Positions 60,491 to 64,000 of a stretch of 64,000 nt of DNA are shown here, in pieces. The stretch's first letter is position 1. Every line of letters begins with the position of its first letter. Source of the stretch: Candidatus Oscillochloris fontis (GTDB taxonomy: Bacteria > Chloroflexota > Chloroflexia > Chloroflexales > Chloroflexaceae); the NCBI RefSeq assembly GCF_004138135.1, contig NZ_RYFD01000002.1, positions 62,001 through 126,000 of the forward strand. The letters run 5' to 3'. The notes beneath the pieces were generated by a model. It did no database searches. It worked only from the letters and a program-made list of their open reading frames with translations, and was not told the origin of the DNA. Made by a program: the position numbers and the translations under genes.

Positions 60491-61651
60491 ATGAAAGGGC
60501 GCATGATGCAAGGCTCCCGCTGGAAGCTGGTCACTAGTGTTCTGATCAGCCTCGGAATCTTCATACTAGCCATTCTCAACCGGGCCTGGATTGGCGAAGC
60601 CTTTGGCCTTCTTGATCAGGCCAAACCCGGTTGGCTTGGAGTGGCATTTGTCGTGATCGGGCTGAGTTACCTCGTCAGTTCGCAAGTTTTTCATGTCGTT
60701 TTACATTCACTCGGCTATCGGATGAGCCTGCTGCGGCTATGGGCAACGGCACTCGTCGCGATTGTAATTAGTCAGTCGCTACCCGCCGGAGGGGTGGGCA
60801 GTTACGCCTTCCTGATGAGCAACTTTACCCGCCGAGGGGTCTCGCCGGGCGAAGCAGCGCTGTTGGCCTCGTTTGAAACCCTCAGTTATGCGGTCGCCAT
60901 GCTGATCGTCTTCAGCTTCAGCCTATTCTTTCTCGCTGCCCACGATCTGGTGACGGGGCGGGCAAGTTATATCGCTGCGCTAGTGGGGCTGTGCCTAATC
61001 GGTGCCGCCATCTTTCTCCTCACCCGCCGCGCCACAACGCTGCGCCACTGGCTGATCAGCCTCAAGAATGGCCTCGCCCGCCTCTTGGGTCAGCAATGGG
61101 GCGATGCCTGGATCAACCGCATCATCACCGATATTGATCGCGGGCGAGGGTTGTTCGTCAGCCGTCGCCGCGATGTCATCCTGCTGGTCTTTATCCAGTT
61201 GATCGCCCTCAGTGGACACAGCCTCGCGATGCTCCTGGTGCTCTACAGCCTGGGAGTGCAGACCAGCCTCCCCGCCGTTCTCGCGGCCTTCGGGGTCGCC
61301 CTGATCACCTCAACCTTTAATGTCCTTCCCGGCGGGGGTGGGACGGTCGAGGCAGCGCTAGTCGCCGTGCTCACCCAGGTCGGCATTGGCCCCGCTGCTG
61401 TTCCGGCGGCAATCATCTTCCGCCTGTTCAATTTTTGGCTCCTGGCCCCGGTCGCCGCTGCCTGTTACCATTGGTTGATGCACGAGACGGTAACGCCGTT
61501 GCATGGTGGCACCGGTAGAGACGCTTGCGTCTCTACCGGTGCCAACGGCGTCTCTACTCCGCCACCAACGTCTCTGTCTCCGGCTTGCGCCGCCCAAACC
61601 AACCCTGCCACTCACGATGCTCCCAGACCACCAGCAACTGGGCAGCATTGA
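60491..61651 (+). CDS. Flippase-like membrane protein (LPG_synthase_TM/UPF0104)
   Basis: Up to 386 residues with about eight membrane helices. Family segments include LIVISQSLPAGGVGSYAFLMSNFTRRGVSPGEAALLASFETLSY-like sequence, here split by helices, and STFNVLPGGGGTVEAALVAVLTQ. ATGs at 60503 and 60506 are alternative starts, with AAAGGG 6 bases before 60506. The family includes the flippase half of MprF and dolichol-like lipid transporters; the lipid is unknown. From about residue 335 the frame passes through a palindrome (61508-61543) and overlaps the convergent secF by 98 bases, so the native stop appears lost. Confidence 0.85.
   Translation: MKGRMMQGSRWKLVTSVLISLGIFILAILNRAWIGEAFGLLDQAKPGWLGVAFVVIGLSYLVSSQVFHVVLHSLGYRMSLLRLWATALVAIVISQSLPAGGVGSYAFLMSNFTRRGVSPGEAALLASFETLSYAVAMLIVFSFSLFFLAAHDLVTGRASYIAALVGLCLIGAAIFLLTRRATTLRHWLISLKNGLARLLGQQWGDAWINRIITDIDRGRGLFVSRRRDVILLVFIQLIALSGHSLAMLLVLYSLGVQTSLPAVLAAFGVALITSTFNVLPGGGGTVEAALVAVLTQVGIGPAAVPAAIIFRLFNFWLLAPVAAACYHWLMHETVTPLHGGTGRDACVSTGANGVSTPPPTSLSPACAAQTNPATHDAPRPPATGQH
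61508..61543. repeat. GGCACCGGTAGAGACGC palindrome at a gene end
   Basis: Perfect 17-bp arms (61508-61524 and 61527-61543) around TT. An outer pair, ACGCCGTT (61493-61500) and AACGGCGT (61544-61551), extends the stem after a 7-base bulge. It lies inside the C-terminal codons of the flippase-like gene, just before the secF stop. Confidence 0.85.
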
Positions 61652-62558
61652 AGATCGAGGAATAGGTGCCGATGATCAGGCCGATCAGCAGGATGGCGAC
61701 AAAGTTGCGGATGCTCTCACCACCAAAGAGGAGCAGTGCGGTGAGCGTAAAGAGCGTCGTTAACTGGGTGTTGATCGAGCGCGGCAGGGTCTGGACGATA
61801 CTATGGTTGACAATATCGTCAAAGACCTCGCTACTGCGGCGGTTGATCAGGTTCTCGCGGATACGGTCGAAGACCACAATCGTATCATGCACCGAGAAAC
61901 TCAGGATGGTGAGCAGCGCGGTCAGGAAGAGCGCATCTACCTCTAAGCCAAAGAAGGTTCCCAAGATCGAGGCCACACCGAGTACGAGCACCACGTCATG
62001 CACCATAGCCAGGATGGCGCACACGCCATAGCGCACCGGGTGCGGAGCCTTGCGGAAGGCCCAGGTCAGGTAGAGCAGGATCACCAATGAGGCGCCCAAC
62101 ACGGCGATGAACGCGCTGCGCGTACTCTCCTGGCTCACGGTGGGGCCAACGCTCTCCAGACGTTCACGTGAGACTGGCCCAAACGTGGTTTGGAGTGCCG
62201 TCGTCACGGCCTCAATCTGGCTATTCGGATCAATCGAACTAAGGGCGGCAGTACGTACCAACACCCCAGCGATAGTCTTCCCCTCCACCTCCACCGGGCT
62301 GAGTTTCACCAGCGCATTCTCAAAACCCTGTTCGGCAAAGACCCGCGCCACCGCATCGGTGGACACATCTGGCGGAGCCTTTTCCAAGAAGCGCAATTCC
62401 CAGAACGCACCACCACTAAAGTCAATACTGGGATGCAAGCCGATGCCCAAGCGCCCGGTCGTTACAAGCGGGTGCAAGAGGAGAAAATAGAGTCCCGGCA
62501 GGATCAACACCAACGAGACCGCAAACCACCAATAGCGGCGGCGAACAAGCTGTTCCAT
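61554..62558 (-). CDS. secF: Protein translocase subunit SecF
   Basis: 334 residues. Helix 1 (about 12-30) is followed by the large outer domain beginning GLHPSIDFSGGAFWELRF with the SecF Asp-Phe-Ser-Gly-Gly motif. Then come RSAFIAVLGASLVILLYLTWAFRKAPH, VHDVVLVLGVASILGTFFGLEVDALFLTALLTILSFSVHDTIVVFDRIREN (the characteristic SecF helix 4-5 region) and the final helices. It works with SecD to pull proteins outward using the proton gradient. It is 18 bases after secD on the minus strand. Confidence 0.96.
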   Translation of the reverse strand: MEQLVRRRYWWFAVSLVLILPGLYFLLLHPLVTTGRLGIGLHPSIDFSGGAFWELRFLEKAPPDVSTDAVARVFAEQGFENALVKLSPVEVEGKTIAGVLVRTAALSSIDPNSQIEAVTTALQTTFGPVSRERLESVGPTVSQESTRSAFIAVLGASLVILLYLTWAFRKAPHPVRYGVCAILAMVHDVVLVLGVASILGTFFGLEVDALFLTALLTILSFSVHDTIVVFDRIRENLINRRSSEVFDDIVNHSIVQTLPRSINTQLTTLFTLTALLLFGGESIRNFVAILLIGLIIGTYSSIFNAAQLLVVWEHREWQGWFGRRKPETETLVAE

Positions 62559-62576
62559 AACACAAACCTCTCTGGG

Positions 62577-63998
62577 CTAGAGCGAGTTAGCCGCCGCTGA
62601 ATCGGTCGTCACGGGTGTTCGGCGATCAATCCCGAAGAGCCAGGCTCGTTGCTCGCTGAAGAGCGGAGCCGCGAGACGCAGGAAGGTGCGCGTCACCACA
62701 ATCGCCGTAAAGAGGCTGACCACAATCCCCAGGCCCAGTGTCACCGCGAAGCCTTTGATGATGCTGACCCCAAAGCTGTTGCCAAAGAGGAACAGCACAA
62801 TACTGGTGATCAGGGTCGAAACACTTGAATCGCGGATGGCCGGCCACGATTCAACAAAACCCATCTCCAACGCACTGCGGATATCGCGCCCACGCCGATA
62901 CTCCTCGCGCAAACGGGCGAAGATCAGTACGTTGGCGTCAACCGCCAAACCGATGGAGAGAATGAAACCGGCAATCCCTGGCAAGGTGAGCGTGATCGGG
63001 ATGAGCCGATAGATCGAAAAGCTGATCAGAGTATAGATCACCAGCGCCAATGCTGCCAACAGCCCTGGTAGACGATAGAAGACGATCATGAAGACCGCCA
63101 CCACCACCAAACCAGCAAGCCCGGCAACAATACTCGTCTCAACCGAGGCTTGACCGAGGGTTGCTGAGACTGTGCGGCTCGTCTCGACTTCGAGCGGAAT
63201 CGGCAGCGCACCAAACTTGAGTTGGTTGAAGATGCGGTCACGATCTTCGTTACTATTGGTCTCGATCACCCCGGAACCATCGTTGAGCGCACCGTTGATC
63301 ACCGGGCAACTCACCACCGCACTATCGAGCACAATACACATCGGTTGGCCAATATTGGTGGCGGTAAACTGAGCCAGATTGGTGGCCGATTGGCCCCGGA
63401 AGGCAAAGGAGACTGCCGGACGGCTACCGAGCGTCCCACCCTGCGAGAAGACCGGCGACACCTGACTAGTATCCAAATCGCGGCCATCGGTGATGCTCTG
63501 GAAGATCGGGCCAAGCGCGGTCGTATCGGTCATGAGGCTCGTATCACCGAGTTGGGGAGGATTCGGCTCACCAGTGGTACGGACAACCGTCCCCTCTGGA
63601 ATGTATTGCCCCTGCGAGTTAATAAACTCCAGCCGCCCGGTACCACGTAACGTCTCCACCGCCTGTTCGGGATTATCAATGCCGGGCAACTCGACAATGA
63701 TCCGATCACTGCCCGCCAACTGCACCACCGTCTCACCCACACCCAAGCCATTCACACGGCGCTCGATCACGCCCGCCGCCGTCTCGACATCTGCCTCAGT
63801 TGCCGTAGCACTCGTGGTACGTAACAAGACCTGAATACCACCCTGAAGGTCAAGACCTAAGCGAAAACGCACATCACGCCCAAAAAAGTTCTGGCTGGGG
63901 GCGAGGTTGATCACAAGCGCAAGAACCGCAATCGCGGCGATCAACAGCAGAGAATAGAGATCTCGACTACGCACGATAAGCCACCCGGTTCCGTTCAT
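62577..63998 (-). CDS. secD: Protein translocase subunit SecD
   Basis: 473 residues, apparently complete. RDLYSLLLIAAIAVLALVINL is helix 1, VRFRLGLDLQGGIQVLLR is the SecD Asp-Leu-Gln-Gly-Gly signature, IIVELPGIDNPEQAVETLRGTGRLEF marks the P1 domain, and the C-terminal half has SIGLAVDANVLIFARLREEYRRGRDIRSALEMGF with the Asp needed for proton coupling. The start ATG at 63998 is at the window edge, so upstream control cannot be seen. secD-secF are co-transcribed. Confidence 0.95.
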   Translation of the reverse strand: MNGTGWLIVRSRDLYSLLLIAAIAVLALVINLAPSQNFFGRDVRFRLGLDLQGGIQVLLRTTSATATEADVETAAGVIERRVNGLGVGETVVQLAGSDRIIVELPGIDNPEQAVETLRGTGRLEFINSQGQYIPEGTVVRTTGEPNPPQLGDTSLMTDTTALGPIFQSITDGRDLDTSQVSPVFSQGGTLGSRPAVSFAFRGQSATNLAQFTATNIGQPMCIVLDSAVVSCPVINGALNDGSGVIETNSNEDRDRIFNQLKFGALPIPLEVETSRTVSATLGQASVETSIVAGLAGLVVVAVFMIVFYRLPGLLAALALVIYTLISFSIYRLIPITLTLPGIAGFILSIGLAVDANVLIFARLREEYRRGRDIRSALEMGFVESWPAIRDSSVSTLITSIVLFLFGNSFGVSIIKGFAVTLGLGIVVSLFTAIVVTRTFLRLAAPLFSEQRAWLFGIDRRTPVTTDSAAANSL

Positions 63999-64000
63999 TT

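Overview
The window looks like a chromosomal segment of a Chloroflexota bacterium, most likely class Chloroflexia (Chloroflexales or a relative). This is inferred from gene content and domain style, not from a marker gene: F420 biosynthesis and F420-dependent enzymes, FixABCX, a biotin carboxylase fused to BCCP, secreted proteins built from a duplicated Cys-rich module, and many intergenic hairpin repeats in a GC-rich background. Most of it is housekeeping DNA. Three stretches are clearly more AT-rich and look acquired or fast evolving: the restriction-modification pair (6577-8402), the promoter region before the giant surface protein (about 36290-36400), and a five-gene operon (41919-50758).

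Layout. 1-3197: start of a universal stress protein, then a minus-strand set with a GT2 glycosyltransferase, a small unknown protein, a VWA protein and a small membrane protein. 3346-8402: acyl-CoA carboxylase alpha chain, F420-dependent LLM-family oxidoreductase, NgoMIV-type restriction-modification pair. 8467-10658: trpG-cofD-cofC behind one good promoter. 10721-13921: polysaccharide cluster (GT4, two Wzz-like proteins, BY-kinase). 13957-18655: TerC, a GAF-GAF histidine kinase, a SulP remnant, a DDN-type F420 protein, a stress protein. 18760-26113: peptide-type ABC importer, hemD, glycerate 2-kinase, and an AmrS-like protein whose radical-SAM cysteines are missing. 26405-34385: lepB, GT4, tatA, obgE, a DUF123 protein, GNAT, mnmE, hydrolase, clpP. 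34629-36170: tRNA-Lys, YaeQ-like protein, membrane-tethered Mrr nuclease. 36593-40654: a 1353-residue secreted protein of about 17 tandem modules. 40969-41875: two adjacent pseudogenes. 41919-50758: the five-gene operon. 51045-54243: two secreted paralogues. 54397-59598: small membrane protein, PhzF-like protein, and fixA-fixB-fixC-fixX plus one small unknown gene. 60143-63998: acylphosphatase, a flippase-like membrane protein, secF, secD.

The most interesting locus is the minus-strand operon 50758 to 41919: a double AlbA_2 (Schlafen-like) protein, a two-helix membrane protein, a CHAT caspase-like protease with intact His and Cys, a membrane-anchored seven-bladed propeller, and a membrane-anchored jelly-roll/peptidoglycan-binding/propeller protein. 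The genes are spaced by 4-36 bases and differ in composition from their flanks. I read it as a candidate membrane-linked protease signalling or defence system; its function is inference.

The second theme is intergenic hairpins. At least seven loci carry a 15-24 bp stem with a conserved GGCGGC/GCCGCC core, a 3-nt loop and outer arms that are different at each locus yet fully or nearly fully complementary. Other families have terminal inverted repeats (GTAGGGGCGAAGCATCGCC; GTAACTGTTCACACTT; TGTGCAAAGT...ACTTTGCACA). Several of these repeats sit on or within a few bases of stop codons, and some are now part of the ends of genes.
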